DNA of 61,868 nucleotides from an uncultured Eubacteriales bacterium (GCA_900315315.1 OMYT01000018.1:1-61868), one strand, 5' to 3'; shown: positions 16,384 through 26,406, counted from the first letter of the stretch. Numbers and translations are program-made. The notes: generated from the letters alone by a model not told the origin.

Positions 16384-17898
16384 TTACTTCTCTTCCGGTT
16401 TTTCTTCCTGAGGCTGTTCCTGTTTCTGATCATTCCAGGCAATGATTTCATCGTAGAGAGCTAGATATTTCCGTGCCGAAGCCTCCCACGACACATCTTT
16501 TCTCATGTTCCGCTGCACAATCTCGTCCCAGTGCCAGCGGTCGGTAAAATACACGGTCTTGGCATTGTTGATGGCATCCAGCAGCTTCACCGCGCTGTAC
16601 TGCGTGAAAGTAAACCCGTTGCCCTCGGACCAGCTGCCGTCATAGGGCGTGACGGTGTCTTTCAGGCCGCCGGTCTCCCGGACGATCGGCACCGTACCGT
16701 AGCGCATGGCAATCAGCTGGGTCAGGCCGCAGGGCTCAAAGAGACTCGGCACCAGCAGCGCATCGGCGCCGGCATAGATCTGGTGCGCCAGGGCTTCGTT
16801 GTAGGAGATATAGGCGCAGACGCTTCCCTTGTTCTCGCTCTCAAAGTAACGGAACGCGTTCTCATAGCGGGGATCACCGGTACCGAGAACGATCACCTGG
16901 GTGTTTCCGTCGATCAGATGCGGGAAGATGGCGTCAACCAGGTCCAGCCCCTTCTGGTCCGTCAGGCGGGAGATCAGGCCCAGCACCATCTTATGCCCGT
17001 CCTGCTCCAGCCCGAGCTTTTCCTGCAGGGCGCGTTTGTTTTCCTTCTTCTTGTCCAGCACGTCTCCGGTGCCGTAGGGTTCAGCCAGCAGCTTATCCTT
17101 CTCCGGATCCCACTGTTCCACGTCGATGCCGTTGACAATGCCGCAGAGCTTCGGGCAGTGGTGGCGCAGATGCGCGTCCAGGGTTTCCCCGTAAGCGGGC
17201 GTCTGGATCTCCTCCGCGTAGGTCTCCGAAACCGTGGTAATCTTGTCCGCGAAGGCAAGGCCGCCCTTGAACATGTTTGCCTCATCCTCATTCTGCTTGA
17301 GGATCGGATAGTCGAACAGGTCATCCGGCAGGCCGGACCAGTATTTCAGGTGCTGGATGCTGCAGATGCCCTGGAACCGGAGGTTGTGAATGGTCAGCAC
17401 GGAGCGGGCCTTTCCCACCGGCGTGTCCTGGAATTTTCTGCGCAGGTAAATCGGCAGCAGGCCGGTCTGCCAGTCGTGGCAGTGGATCACGTCAGGCGCC
17501 CATTCCAGATAGTTCATGACTGCCGGGGCGGCCTTCGAGAAGTAGCAGTACTTCGGGATATCTTCCCACAGGCCCGTATAAGGATTGCCCCAGTCGAAAA
17601 ACTCCCGGTTCTCGATAAAGTCGTAGGTCACGCCGTCCAGGGTCATCTCCATGATACCGACAAAGAAGGTGCGGCCTTCCAGCGTCAGGTCCATCATGAA
17701 GGAACCGCGGTACTTCATCTGTTCCTTGTACTTTTTCGGGATGCACGCGTACAGGGGAAGGAACACCCGCACCTCGCACCCCTCGCTGACCAGGGCTCTG
17801 GGCAGGGCATACATCACGTCGCCCAGTCCGCCCGTTTTGACAAACGGGTAGCATTCCGAACCGACAAAGGCAATTTTCCTGGTTTTTTCTGCTGCCAT
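16384..17898 (-). CDS. glgA: Glycogen synthase, ADP-glucose type
   Basis: GlgA transfers glucose from ADP-glucose to the growing glycogen chain. The 504-aa product has the GT5 signature KTGGLGDV near the N terminus (binding of the sugar nucleotide), the HCHDWQTGLLPIYL region and the C-terminal motif EPCGLTQLIAMRYGTVP. The start at 17898 has AGGAGG. The tail is Gln/Glu/Lys-rich (QKQEQPQEEKPEEK). No other glycogen genes adjoin it; it heads the rnz-uvrB run. Confidence 0.96.
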   Translation of the reverse strand: MAAEKTRKIAFVGSECYPFVKTGGLGDVMYALPRALVSEGCEVRVFLPLYACIPKKYKEQMKYRGSFMMDLTLEGRTFFVGIMEMTLDGVTYDFIENREFFDWGNPYTGLWEDIPKYCYFSKAAPAVMNYLEWAPDVIHCHDWQTGLLPIYLRRKFQDTPVGKARSVLTIHNLRFQGICSIQHLKYWSGLPDDLFDYPILKQNEDEANMFKGGLAFADKITTVSETYAEEIQTPAYGETLDAHLRHHCPKLCGIVNGIDVEQWDPEKDKLLAEPYGTGDVLDKKKENKRALQEKLGLEQDGHKMVLGLISRLTDQKGLDLVDAIFPHLIDGNTQVIVLGTGDPRYENAFRYFESENKGSVCAYISYNEALAHQIYAGADALLVPSLFEPCGLTQLIAMRYGTVPIVRETGGLKDTVTPYDGSWSEGNGFTFTQYSAVKLLDAINNAKTVYFTDRWHWDEIVQRNMRKDVSWEASARKYLALYDEIIAWNDQKQEQPQEEKPEEK

Positions 17899-18030
17899 AA
17901 ACTGATTCCTCCTTCTGTCGTATGCGGGCACTGCCCGCTGTATAAACCTTTCCCGCAAATCCGGCGGCTCTTTTTATCAGTATACCAGATTCCGCGGATG
18001 AAAGAAATACAGGAATTTTTCGCATATATA

Positions 18031-18059
18031 TTGTAGAAACTGTCATTTGCGTATAAAAT
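18031..18059 (+). promoter_or_regulatory. Promoter of potABCD
   Basis: TTGTAG (18031-18036) and TAAAAT (18054-18059) are 17 bases apart, about 40 bases before potA in the gap shared with divergent glgA. No clear glgA promoter was found in 17899-18030. Confidence 0.6.
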
Positions 18060-18096
18060 AGAAATGTTATCGCCTTAGGAAAAGGAGTCGCGGGAA

Positions 18097-19677
18097 ATGA
18101 GAAAGCTCATCGAATTCAGGAATATCGTCAAAAAATTTGACGGGCAGATCGTCCTCAAGGGCGTCAATCTGAACATCTATGAAAATGAATTTGTCACCCT
18201 GCTGGGCCCTTCCGGCTGTGGAAAGACCACGCTGCTGCGGATCCTGGGCGGATTTCTGGAACAGGATGAGGGGACCGTGATCTTCGACGGCCAGTGCATC
18301 GACAACGTGCCGCCCTATAAGCGGGAGATCAATACCGTTTTCCAGCGGTATGCCCTTTTCCCCCATCTGAATGTTTACGAGAACATTGCCTTCGGCCTGC
18401 GCATCAAGAAGACCGGCGAGGATATCATTTCCCAGAAGGTCAACCGGATGCTCTCCCTGGTTAACCTGGAAGGTTATGGCAAACGGAACGTGACTAAGCT
18501 CTCCGGCGGCCAGCAGCAGCGGGTGGCCATTGCACGCGCCCTGGTGAACGAGCCGAACGTGCTGCTGCTGGACGAGCCGCTCGGCGCGCTGGACCTGAAG
18601 CTGCGCAAAGAGATGCAGCGCGAGCTGAAGCGCATCCAGCAGGAAGTCGGCATTACCTTTATCTACGTTACCCATGACCAGGAGGAAGCCCTGACCATGA
18701 GCGACAAGATCGTGGTCATGAACGCCGGTTCCATCGAGCAGATCGGCACGCCCCTGGAGATCTACAACGAGCCGGCCAACGCCTATGTCGCCCGCTTCAT
18801 CGGCGAGAGCAACATTGTGGACGGCGTCATGGTTCAGGATTACAGGGTTCGTTTTGACGAGAAAACCTACGAGTGCGCGGATTTCGGTTTCCGTCCGGAC
18901 GAACCGGTGGACGTGCTGATCCGGCCGGAGGACTTCAAGGTTGTCAAGCCGCGGGACGGCGTCATGCGGGGCGAGGTCAAAAGCGTCGTCTTCAAGGGCG
19001 TCCACTATGAACTGATGGTGGAAACCAGAACCGGCACCAGCAAGACCGTCAAAATGAATGTGGTCGCCCAGCACGATATTGTGAACAGGGAAGCCGGCGA
19101 AAAGATCAGCGCGAACGACTTCTATGTCGATTCCGATGACCTGATCAACAAGGATATGACCGACCAGGATTTCATCTCCATCGCCAATGCCCAGGCCTGG
19201 GACGATGAGAACAGGGACATTTCCCTGACCCATGTGTCGCACAACATTGAAAACAGGCCCGGCATCTACCTGATTACCTTCGGCACGGAGAAGAAAACCG
19301 AGGTCACTGTCAAGGTATACGTGGTTCATCCGGAATATGTGGAGGATCCGCGCCATAACATCGGTATCAGCGCGCTGGATTTCTTTATCACCCCGGACGA
19401 AATTATGGAGTCCATGGCCATTTCCACCGACCTGAAGACGTGGGCCAGCGCGGAGGCCTGGAACCTGCAGGACGATTCCCCGGTTGAGATCACGGATGTC
19501 AAGTTTGATTTCGATCCGGCTACCATTCAGGAAGGTTCGTACGACATCACCTTTGCCACCCAGGGACGGGAATACAAGGTGGAGACCACCTCCGCCCATG
19601 AGGCGGGAGACCGGATCGGTCTGAGCTTCGGGCCGGACGACATCCACGTGATGCATAAGGAAGTGGCCGACGCATGA
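18097..19677 (+). CDS. potA: Spermidine/putrescine ABC transporter ATPase PotA with an Ig-like insert
   Basis: PotA powers polyamine import. The 526-aa protein is far longer than usual (about 350-380). The ATPase part is canonical: Walker [10 protein letters not shown] (37-45), signature LSGGQQQR (135-142), Walker B LLLDEP (156-161) and switch His193. The TOBE domain begins near 275 ([26 protein letters not shown]) and finishes only at 504-520 ([17 protein letters not shown]). Between lie about 160 residues that look like two beta-rich Ig-like repeats ([19 protein letters not shown] and [18 protein letters not shown]). Such repeats normally occur on extracellular proteins. The stop overlaps potB as ATGA. 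Confidence 0.92.
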   Translation: MRKLIEFRNIVKKFDGQIVLKGVNLNIYENEFVTLLGPSGCGKTTLLRILGGFLEQDEGTVIFDGQCIDNVPPYKREINTVFQRYALFPHLNVYENIAFGLRIKKTGEDIISQKVNRMLSLVNLEGYGKRNVTKLSGGQQQRVAIARALVNEPNVLLLDEPLGALDLKLRKEMQRELKRIQQEVGITFIYVTHDQEEALTMSDKIVVMNAGSIEQIGTPLEIYNEPANAYVARFIGESNIVDGVMVQDYRVRFDEKTYECADFGFRPDEPVDVLIRPEDFKVVKPRDGVMRGEVKSVVFKGVHYELMVETRTGTSKTVKMNVVAQHDIVNREAGEKISANDFYVDSDDLINKDMTDQDFISIANAQAWDDENRDISLTHVSHNIENRPGIYLITFGTEKKTEVTVKVYVVHPEYVEDPRHNIGISALDFFITPDEIMESMAISTDLKTWASAEAWNLQDDSPVEITDVKFDFDPATIQEGSYDITFATQGREYKVETTSAHEAGDRIGLSFGPDDIHVMHKEVADA

Positions 19678-20453
19678 AATCCTTTTTCAGAATGAGCTAT
19701 CCCTACATCCTGTGGATCGCGATCTTCATCGTCGCGCCGATGTTCATGATCCTGCTCTACGCCGTAACCCGCTCGGGCAACGATACCCTCACCTTCACCT
19801 TTACGCTGGACAACTTTGCCCGGTTCTTCTCCGATCCGGACTTTATCAGGGTATTGCTCAACAGCCTGCGGATCGCGCTGTTTACCACCATATTCTGTCT
19901 GCTGATCGGCTATCCGGCCGCACTGCTTATTGCAAACCTTTCCGACAGGGCCCAGACCATGATGCTCATGCTGCTGACCCTGCCCATGTGGATCAACATG
20001 CTGCTGAAGACCTACGCCTGGCGTGGCATCCTCCTGAGCACAGACTTTGGCAGCGAATTCAAGGTATTCATCGGCATGGTCTACGATTTCCTGCCGTTCA
20101 TGATTATCCAGATCCACACGGCCATCGCCAAACTGGATCCCAACCTGCTGGTGGCCGCCTACGACCTGGGCGCCAATAAGTGGAAATCCTTCCTGAAGGT
20201 CACCCTGCCCCTGAGCGTGCCGGGCATTATCTCCGGCATCACGCTGGTCTTCCTGCCGGCTGTTTCCAGCTTCGTCATCCCGAAAATGCTGGGCGGCGGC
20301 GATTATGTGCTCATCGGCAATCTGATCGAGATCTATTTCCAGCAGACCGGCGACTGGAACTTCGGCAGCGCCATCTCCCTGATCATGGCCCTGATCATCA
20401 TCCTGGCCATGTGGGCGACAAAGAAGCTGGACCGCAGCGCGCAGGAGGACTGA
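19674..20453 (+). CDS. potB: Spermidine/putrescine ABC transporter permease PotB
   Basis: PotB is one of the two membrane subunits of the polyamine importer. The 259-aa protein has about six transmembrane helices and the permease EAA-type loop [21 protein letters not shown], which contacts the ATPase. It begins inside the last codon of potA (4-base overlap) and ends 3 bases before potC, so it is made in fixed proportion with them. Confidence 0.95.
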   Translation: MKSFFRMSYPYILWIAIFIVAPMFMILLYAVTRSGNDTLTFTFTLDNFARFFSDPDFIRVLLNSLRIALFTTIFCLLIGYPAALLIANLSDRAQTMMLMLLTLPMWINMLLKTYAWRGILLSTDFGSEFKVFIGMVYDFLPFMIIQIHTAIAKLDPNLLVAAYDLGANKWKSFLKVTLPLSVPGIISGITLVFLPAVSSFVIPKMLGGGDYVLIGNLIEIYFQQTGDWNFGSAISLIMALIIILAMWATKKLDRSAQED

Positions 20454-20456
20454 CAC

Positions 20457-21257
20457 ATGAAAAAGAGCCGAGCATCCAGAGTGTTTTCCTCCGCCTATCT
20501 GATCCTGATCCTGCTGTTCATCTATCTGCCCATCGGTTATTTGGTTCTGTTCTCCTTCAATGAAGGAAAATCCATGACCAATTTTTCCGGTTTTTCCCTG
20601 AAATGGTATGAGAGCATGTTCCAGAACCGGACAATGATTGAGAGCATTACCACTACACTGATTGTCGCTGTCATCGCCACCGTGGTTTCCACCGTTGTGG
20701 GCACCGTTGCCGCCATCGGCCTGAGTAAGGCGAAGCGGATCATACGCAGCATTGTCATGGAGGTCAATAACCTGCCGGTCATGAACCCGGATATTGTTAC
20801 GGCCATCGGCCTGATGCTCCTGTTTATCTCCGTGAAGTTCCAGCTGGGCATGGTCACGCTGATCCTCAGTCACATCTCCTTCTGTATTCCCTATGTGATC
20901 CTGACCGTGATGCCGAAGCTCCGCCAGCTGGACGACAACGTAGCCGAAGCAGCGCTGGATCTGGGCGCGACGCCCTTCAAGGCCCTGACCAAGGTCATCA
21001 TTCCCCAGATTTTACCCGCCATTATCTCCGGCGCGCTGATCGCTTTCAGCATGTCCCTGGACGATTTTGTGGTCTCTTATTTCAACACCGGCGCCGGCAT
21101 CAACACAATCTCCATGTACGTTTATTCCATGAAGCGGTATAATCTCAGCGTCAACGCCATGTCGACCCTGATCGTCGCTGCTGTGACCCTGATCCTGATT
21201 CTTGTAAACCTGATCCCGTGGATCAAAGATAAAAAGACCAAAAAGGAGGAACCCTGA
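20457..21257 (+). CDS. potC: Spermidine/putrescine ABC transporter permease PotC
   Basis: The second permease subunit (266 aa) has about six membrane helices and the EAA loop EAALDLGATPFKALTKVIIPQ. The C terminus is a basic cytoplasmic tail (IKDKKTKKEEP). AGGAGG at the potB end serves as its ribosome binding site. The 1-base gap to potD and shared direction make it part of the potABCD unit. Confidence 0.95.
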   Translation: MKKSRASRVFSSAYLILILLFIYLPIGYLVLFSFNEGKSMTNFSGFSLKWYESMFQNRTMIESITTTLIVAVIATVVSTVVGTVAAIGLSKAKRIIRSIVMEVNNLPVMNPDIVTAIGLMLLFISVKFQLGMVTLILSHISFCIPYVILTVMPKLRQLDDNVAEAALDLGATPFKALTKVIIPQILPAIISGALIAFSMSLDDFVVSYFNTGAGINTISMYVYSMKRYNLSVNAMSTLIVAAVTLILILVNLIPWIKDKKTKKEEP

Positions 21258-21258
21258 A

Positions 21259-22305
21259 ATGACCAAAAAAATGACTGCTGTCCTGCTTCTCATCTGCCTG
21301 GCGCTCCTGCCGGTATGTTCCCTGGCTGACGGTACGCTGAACGTGATGAACTACGGTGAGTATATTGATGAAAAAGTCATCTACGACTTTGAAAAAGAGT
21401 TTGGCGTGAGAATTAACTATACTTTCAACGACACACCGGAAAGCATGTATACCAAACTGCAGACCGGGGTCTCCTATGACGTGGTGGTCACCAGCGACTA
21501 CATGATCGACCGTCTGATTAAGGAGAACAACGTCCAGAAAATGGATAAAAGCGTTGTGACCAATCTGGACCAACTGTCCGACAGCGTGAAAAACCTGTAC
21601 TTTGATCCGGACAACGACTACAGTGCCCCCTATCTCTGGCAGAACGTCGTGCTCTGCTATGACACCACAAAGATTGACCCCACCAAGGTGGAGGAAAAAG
21701 GCTGGTCCATCCTGCTTGACCCTGAGCTGGAAGGCCACGTGTTCCTCTATGATTCCCCCCGGGATATCTTCATGATCGGGCTTAAGGCGCTGGGGTACTC
21801 CATGAATACGGAGAGCCGGGACGAACTGATGGAAGCCTATGACTGGCTGGTCAAAATGAACCAGACGATTCACCCCTCCTTTGTCACCGATGAAATGATC
21901 GACGGTATGGCCCAGGGCGAAAAGTGGATGGCCATGATGTACAGCGGCGACGCTACCTACGCTTCCATGGAAAATGAGAAGCTCGCCGTATGGGCGCCGC
22001 TGGACGGGACCAATATCGCCTATGACAACATGTTCATCCCCGCCAACGCGACCAATCCCGAACTGGCTAACCAGTTCATCAACTACGTGCTGGATTACCC
22101 CAACAGTATGCTGATCACCGTGGAAACCTGCTACACCTCCCCCAACGAGAAAGTGATCGAGGATGTCACAGGCCCCGGCGGCGAATTTGAGGGCATCGAA
22201 AGCTACGTCCCCCGCACAGGCTACGAGAAGGACGAAATCTACACGGATAACGAGCTGCTCCGCACCGAAACGCCGGAACTGCTGGTCAAGGTGAAACTTC
22301 AATAA
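21259..22305 (+). CDS. potD: Spermidine/putrescine-binding protein PotD
   Basis: The 348-aa extracellular solute-binding protein captures polyamines and delivers them to PotBC. It has a signal peptide (MTAVLLLICLALLPVCSLA-D); the single Cys is not in a clean lipobox, so it may be cleaved by signal peptidase I or be an atypical lipoprotein. The mature start TLNVMNYGEYID and the DVVVTSDYMIDRLI, APYLWQN and FIPANATNPELANQFINY segments match the PotD/PotF group. GGAGG precedes the ATG. Confidence 0.95.
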   Translation: MTKKMTAVLLLICLALLPVCSLADGTLNVMNYGEYIDEKVIYDFEKEFGVRINYTFNDTPESMYTKLQTGVSYDVVVTSDYMIDRLIKENNVQKMDKSVVTNLDQLSDSVKNLYFDPDNDYSAPYLWQNVVLCYDTTKIDPTKVEEKGWSILLDPELEGHVFLYDSPRDIFMIGLKALGYSMNTESRDELMEAYDWLVKMNQTIHPSFVTDEMIDGMAQGEKWMAMMYSGDATYASMENEKLAVWAPLDGTNIAYDNMFIPANATNPELANQFINYVLDYPNSMLITVETCYTSPNEKVIEDVTGPGGEFEGIESYVPRTGYEKDEIYTDNELLRTETPELLVKVKLQ

Positions 22306-22378
22306 AAGAGTGGAGAGTAAAGAGTGAAGAGTGAAGTTTCTTTATCTCCACTCTCAACTCTTAATTCTGAAATAACTT
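22306..22378 (+). repeat. GAGTGGAGAGT-type repeat forming a long hairpin
   Basis: Between potD and trpS the sequence has 7-base tandem units (agagtga repeated) and a stem in which gtggag-agtaaag pairs with cttta-tctccac. It follows the potD stop and may slow RNA polymerase. Heptamer repeats of this kind are widespread in Bacillota and cyanobacteria intergenic regions. It precedes the trpS ribosome binding site. Confidence 0.6.
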
Positions 22379-22395
22379 CCCCGGAGGTATTATCA

Positions 22396-23400
22396 ATGGA
22401 AACGAAAGAAAAACGCCCGGTGATTTTTTCCGGCATCCAGCCCAGCGGCATGCTGACCCTGGGTAACTATATCGGCGCCCTTCGCCGCTTCTCGGAACTG
22501 CAGGATCAGTATGACTGCATCTACTGCGTTGTGGACGAGCACGCCATCACAGTCCGGCAGAACCCGGCGGATCTCCGCCGCCGCTGCCTGGAACTGACTG
22601 CCCTGTATCTGGCCAGCGGCCTCGACCCGCAGAAGTCGATCCTGTACTGCCAGAGTCACGTCAGCGCCCACGCGGAGCTGGCCTGGATTCTGAACTGCTT
22701 TACCTACATGGGCGAGCTGAACCGCATGACCCAGTTCAAGGACAAGTCCGCCAAACACGCGGACAATATCAACGCGGGCCTCTTCACCTATCCGGTACTG
22801 ATGGCCGCGGATATCCTGCTGTACCAGACGAGCTATGTGCCCGTCGGTGCGGACCAGAAGCAGCACCTGGAACTGACCCGGGATATCGCCCAGCGCTTCA
22901 ACGGCGTCTACGGCGACGTGTTTACCGTTCCCGAACCGCTGATCAGCAAGACCGGCGGCCGGGTCATGAGCCTGCAGGAGCCGGAACGCAAAATGAGCAA
23001 GAGCGATCCGGAGGATACCTTCATTTCCCTTATCGACGATCCGGACACGATCCGGCGGAAGATCAAGCGCGCCGTCACCGACTCCGAAAGCGAGATCCGC
23101 TTTGATCCGGAGAACAAGCCTGGCGTCAGCAACCTGCTGAACATCATCAGCGCGCTGACCGGCGAAAGCACGGATGACATCTGCGCCGGCATGGCCGGCC
23201 AGGGCTACGGCGCCCTGAAGACACGTGTGGCGGACTGCGTCATCGAGGCCCTTTCCCCCATGCAGGCCGAATACAAAAAATTGATCGCCGATAAGGAATA
23301 CCTGATGAAAGTCCAGGCCGAAAGCGCCGAAAAAGCCGCGTATCTGGCCCAGAAGACGCTGCGGAAGGTACAGAAGAAGATCGGTTTTGCCGCACGGTAA
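22396..23400 (+). CDS. trpS: Tryptophanyl-tRNA synthetase
   Basis: TrpRS charges tRNA-Trp. The 334-aa protein has the class I HIGH-like region [14 protein letters not shown] near the N terminus and the KMSKS loop ([10 protein letters not shown]). The ATG at 22396 follows GGAGG with normal spacing; a longer frame from 22324 has no ribosome binding site and translates repeat DNA. It lies 12 bases before the Sel1 gene and may be transcribed with it. Confidence 0.96.
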   Translation: METKEKRPVIFSGIQPSGMLTLGNYIGALRRFSELQDQYDCIYCVVDEHAITVRQNPADLRRRCLELTALYLASGLDPQKSILYCQSHVSAHAELAWILNCFTYMGELNRMTQFKDKSAKHADNINAGLFTYPVLMAADILLYQTSYVPVGADQKQHLELTRDIAQRFNGVYGDVFTVPEPLISKTGGRVMSLQEPERKMSKSDPEDTFISLIDDPDTIRRKIKRAVTDSESEIRFDPENKPGVSNLLNIISALTGESTDDICAGMAGQGYGALKTRVADCVIEALSPMQAEYKKLIADKEYLMKVQAESAEKAAYLAQKTLRKVQKKIGFAAR

Positions 23401-23412
23401 GAGGTTCCGAAA

Positions 23413-24402
23413 ATGAAGAAAACAATTGCTTTGCTGTTTGCCTTTTTGCTGATGATTTCGTCCGCCTGCGCTGACGGAATCATCCCCGGCCAGCGGATCT
23501 GCCAGGTTTGCGGCAATCCGACGGAAACGACCGAATGTCTTGCCTGCGGTTCCCCAAAGGAATGCTGGGTCTGCTATGACTGCCTGACAAAGAATCTCTC
23601 CGATACCTGTATGAAATGCGGAAAGAGCCGGAAGGACTCCCTCGCTGCCCAGGCCGCGGATCCTCGCGCGTTGACTGCCTGGCCCGCCGTCAGCTGTCTG
23701 GCAGCCGAGAGCGATCCGGAAAATCTGCTCCGGTTAGGCACATACTACCAGAGAGGAATCGTGGTCGGGCAGGATATTGATCAGGCCCTTGCGCTTTTCC
23801 GGAAATCCGGTGAAGCGGGATATGCTCCTGCCTGGCTGTACATGGGCAAGTTGTATGACGGCGGAATCGGTGTCGCCGTGGATTTGGCCTCTGCTCTGGA
23901 CTGCTATCAGAAAGCAGCGGATCTCGGCAGCGCTGAAGCTTGCTGGTACGTCGGTTCTTTCTATGAAGAAGGCGATGGTGTCACACAAAGCTACTCCCTC
24001 GCGCTGGATTACTACCAGATGGCGGCGGATAAAGGTGACGCCGACAGCCTGATGAGCTTGGCCAGTTTCTATCTCCAGGGTCTCGGTGTCGAGGAAAATC
24101 AGGAAAAAGCCCTGCAGCTGTATCATGACGCTGCCGACGCCGGCAGCCATCTGGCCTGTGATTACCTCGGTTATCTCTATATGACAGGAACCTACGTCGA
24201 TAAAGATGTTGAAGAAGGGTTTAAGTGGTACCGCAAGGCCGCCGATCTTGGGAATGCCCGAAGCATGTATGCCCTGGGCTATGCTTATCAGTGCGGTCAG
24301 GGTGTGGAAACGGATCTGAAAGAAGCTGCGAAGTGGTATGAAAAAGCCGCTCTCGCCGGTCACCAGAACGCTCTTCTCGTATGGCGAACCCTCAACCGCT
24401 AA
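23413..24402 (+). CDS. Secreted Sel1-repeat protein with a cysteine-rich N-terminal region
   Basis: The 329-aa protein has a signal peptide (to about SACA-D), then a Cys-rich zinc-ribbon-like block from about 30 to 75 with CQVC, CLAC, CWVCYDC and CMKC pairs, and then about five or six Sel1 repeats (pattern AxxxYxxAADxGxAxAxxxLGxxYxxGxGV, residues about 100-325). Sel1 repeats form alpha-solenoid surfaces for protein contacts. Zinc-ribbon pairs on an exported protein are unusual. It follows trpS. Function unknown. Confidence 0.88.
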   Translation: MKKTIALLFAFLLMISSACADGIIPGQRICQVCGNPTETTECLACGSPKECWVCYDCLTKNLSDTCMKCGKSRKDSLAAQAADPRALTAWPAVSCLAAESDPENLLRLGTYYQRGIVVGQDIDQALALFRKSGEAGYAPAWLYMGKLYDGGIGVAVDLASALDCYQKAADLGSAEACWYVGSFYEEGDGVTQSYSLALDYYQMAADKGDADSLMSLASFYLQGLGVEENQEKALQLYHDAADAGSHLACDYLGYLYMTGTYVDKDVEEGFKWYRKAADLGNARSMYALGYAYQCGQGVETDLKEAAKWYEKAALAGHQNALLVWRTLNR

Positions 24403-24426
24403 TATACTCATTCTGGCATTTTGATC

Positions 24427-24460
24427 AAAACACCGGCGCCGTAATCAAGGTGCCGGTGTT
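24427..24460. terminator. Bidirectional terminator between convergent genes
   Basis: AACACCGGCGCC and GGTGCCGGTGTT pair with one G:U around gtaatcaa. The minus strand has TTTT after the stem, so it chiefly ends the L,D-transpeptidase gene; it also sits after the Sel1 gene. Confidence 0.75.
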
Positions 24461-24484
24461 CTCATACGCATTCAGATCAAAGAT

Positions 24485-26299
24485 TCAGGAAACTGGTGTT
24501 TCCGTCGGTTCCGGAGTAATATCCGGAGTCGTTTCAGGAGCATTATTGTTCAGTGCCTCTTCCGCCATCATGTCAATCAGTTCCTGGGTTAGTCCGCCGT
24601 TAGCCTTCAGACCGTGATCCTGCTGGAAAGCCTTGATGGCCTTTTCTGTCCTGGCGAGAAATTTGCCGGTACACTTGGTGGTATAGTATCCCAGATCCTT
24701 CAGCGTCCGCTGGACCCAGTAGATTTCCGGGCCTTCGGCTCTTACCTTCAGGACTTTCATCCCGATGTCAGGTTTCTGCGCGGCACTGTATTCCGGTTCC
24801 GCCGTCGGCACAGGTGTATTGATCGGCGTGCAGGATTTCTTGTCCAGCGGCGGAAGCTTCAGGGCATCGCGAAGTTCCGGATCCGGTTCCATGCCCTCCA
24901 CAATGGAGACCACGGTTCCCTTGCCCACATTGTCGTAAATCCACTTGGCATCCGGCACAGATAGGCGGATGCAGCCGTGGCTGGCCCGCTGCCCCAGCAT
25001 GTTATAGCTCTTGATCTTCATCGCGCTGTTGCTCACCGCCGTATAGATCGGAGAATGGAACGCAATGCTTGAGTTGATCCGGGTCCAGTATCTGGCATAG
25101 CTGTTTCCCCACTTCGGGAAAATACACCAGGTGGCATGGCGGCCGTTCAGCACCCAGTCGCCCACATCGCTGGGGGTGGCTTTCATGCCGGTGGAGCACA
25201 GCATCTGACGCACGATAACCGTATATTCGCCCTGGTCATCCCGGCCGTAGACCGTTGTTACCTGGTTTGCCACGTCCACCGTGATCGCGAAGGGAACCGG
25301 CGAAGGAGACGGCGTCGGCTTCGGCGTCGCGTCCGGCAGGACCGCGTGCGCGTCGTTAAAGATCACGTTCCAGGTGGTTTCATCCACAACACCTGTGGAT
25401 TCCAGGCCGTTCTGGGTCTGGATGGCCTTGACTGCCCGGACTGTATATTTCTGAAAGTTGCCGCTGATCGGGCCTTCATAGTAGCCGAGTTCCGCCAGGC
25501 GGGTCTGCATTTCCTTGACAAGCTTGCCCTTGGAACCGCTTTTCAGTTTCTTTGTATATTCCACCGGAACATCCGGAACCGAAACACTGTTCTCGTTGTC
25601 GTCTACCAGATAATTGGCCAGATTCGGTGCCGGAGTATCCGTGTCTGAAGCCACATCGCTGCTGTTCAGGATCTTCCCGGCCTGGATCAGCTCCTGCAGA
25701 TCCGCATCCGCAATACCGGTTACCTCCAGTCCGTTCTTCTTCTGGAGCTGTTGAACCGCCTTCTGTGTGGATTCCAGATAATTGCCGCTGATTTTCCCTT
25801 TATAGTATCCCAGTTCGGTCAGCTGCGTCTGCAGCTGCTTTACGTCCGAACCGGTTGAGCCGAAACGCAGAGGCCGATGGGTCATGGAAAAAAGAATCGA
25901 CAGCGTCCGCAAATCGGCCACGCCGGTCTGGTCCAGCCCGAAATCCTCCTGAAAAGTTTCCACCGCTTTCCGGGTTCCCTCCCGGAAGCGCCCGGACAGA
26001 TTGCCGTTGTAGTACTGCAGATCCTTCAGGCGGGTCTGCAGAGCCAGCACATCGTCGCCGTTGTCGCCGTACTGCAGGATCCGGCCCTGGTTGATCTCCT
26101 CTTCAACCTCCAGGTCTTCATCTTCCATCATGTCAACCGGAATCGGATTGGAGTCGTCCGCGTCTTCCTCGACCTCTTCCGTTTCCTCCGCTTCCAGCGG
26201 CACAGGATTCGAATCGTCCCCGTCATCCGCGTCTTCCGCCGCGGCAAACACACAACCCATCAGGATCAGTGCCAGAAGGAATGAGATCAATCGTTTCAT
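24485..26299 (-). CDS. Secreted L,D-transpeptidase with four peptidoglycan-binding domains
   Basis: L,D-transpeptidases (YkuD fold) make 3-3 crosslinks in peptidoglycan or attach proteins to it. The 604-aa product has a signal peptide ending near AAA (20), an acidic linker (20-70), PG_binding_1 domains at about 75-135, 145-210, 252-315 and 530-585, a Pro/Ser linker, and the catalytic domain (about 335-470) with SHGCIRL at 440-446, in which Cys443 is the nucleophile. The tail is Pro/Thr-rich. It follows the SdrD_B-like gene in the same direction. The start at 26299 has GAGGT upstream. Confidence 0.92.
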   Translation of the reverse strand: MKRLISFLLALILMGCVFAAAEDADDGDDSNPVPLEAEETEEVEEDADDSNPIPVDMMEDEDLEVEEEINQGRILQYGDNGDDVLALQTRLKDLQYYNGNLSGRFREGTRKAVETFQEDFGLDQTGVADLRTLSILFSMTHRPLRFGSTGSDVKQLQTQLTELGYYKGKISGNYLESTQKAVQQLQKKNGLEVTGIADADLQELIQAGKILNSSDVASDTDTPAPNLANYLVDDNENSVSVPDVPVEYTKKLKSGSKGKLVKEMQTRLAELGYYEGPISGNFQKYTVRAVKAIQTQNGLESTGVVDETTWNVIFNDAHAVLPDATPKPTPSPSPVPFAITVDVANQVTTVYGRDDQGEYTVIVRQMLCSTGMKATPSDVGDWVLNGRHATWCIFPKWGNSYARYWTRINSSIAFHSPIYTAVSNSAMKIKSYNMLGQRASHGCIRLSVPDAKWIYDNVGKGTVVSIVEGMEPDPELRDALKLPPLDKKSCTPINTPVPTAEPEYSAAQKPDIGMKVLKVRAEGPEIYWVQRTLKDLGYYTTKCTGKFLARTEKAIKAFQQDHGLKANGGLTQELIDMMAEEALNNNAPETTPDITPEPTETPVS

Positions 26300-26323
26300 T
26301 CGAAATACCTCTACATTAAAACA

Positions 26324-26361
26324 AATCTCACTATGCTGAATTATGTCAACATAGTGAGATT
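26324..26361 (-). terminator. 12-bp perfect hairpin between the two cell-surface genes
   Basis: AATCTCACTATG (26324-26335) pairs with CATAGTGAGATT (26350-26361). On the minus strand it is followed by TTTGTTTTAA, as in an intrinsic terminator, although a TTGACA lies in the loop. It could attenuate read-through from the upstream gene into the transpeptidase. Confidence 0.6.
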
Positions 26362-26406
26362 ATTTTAATACTCTTGTAATGCTTTTGCAAGCTTTATCTT
26401 GTTCGC

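Noticed and set aside
18067-19656. Long open frame antisense to potA (529 codons)
   Set aside because: It mirrors potA codon by codon, has no ribosome binding site and no recognisable domain; the sense gene is certain.
22306-22395. Tandem GAGTGAA units as possible CRISPR or regulatory array
   Set aside because: Units are 7 bases without spacers; this is a known type of simple heptamer repeat.
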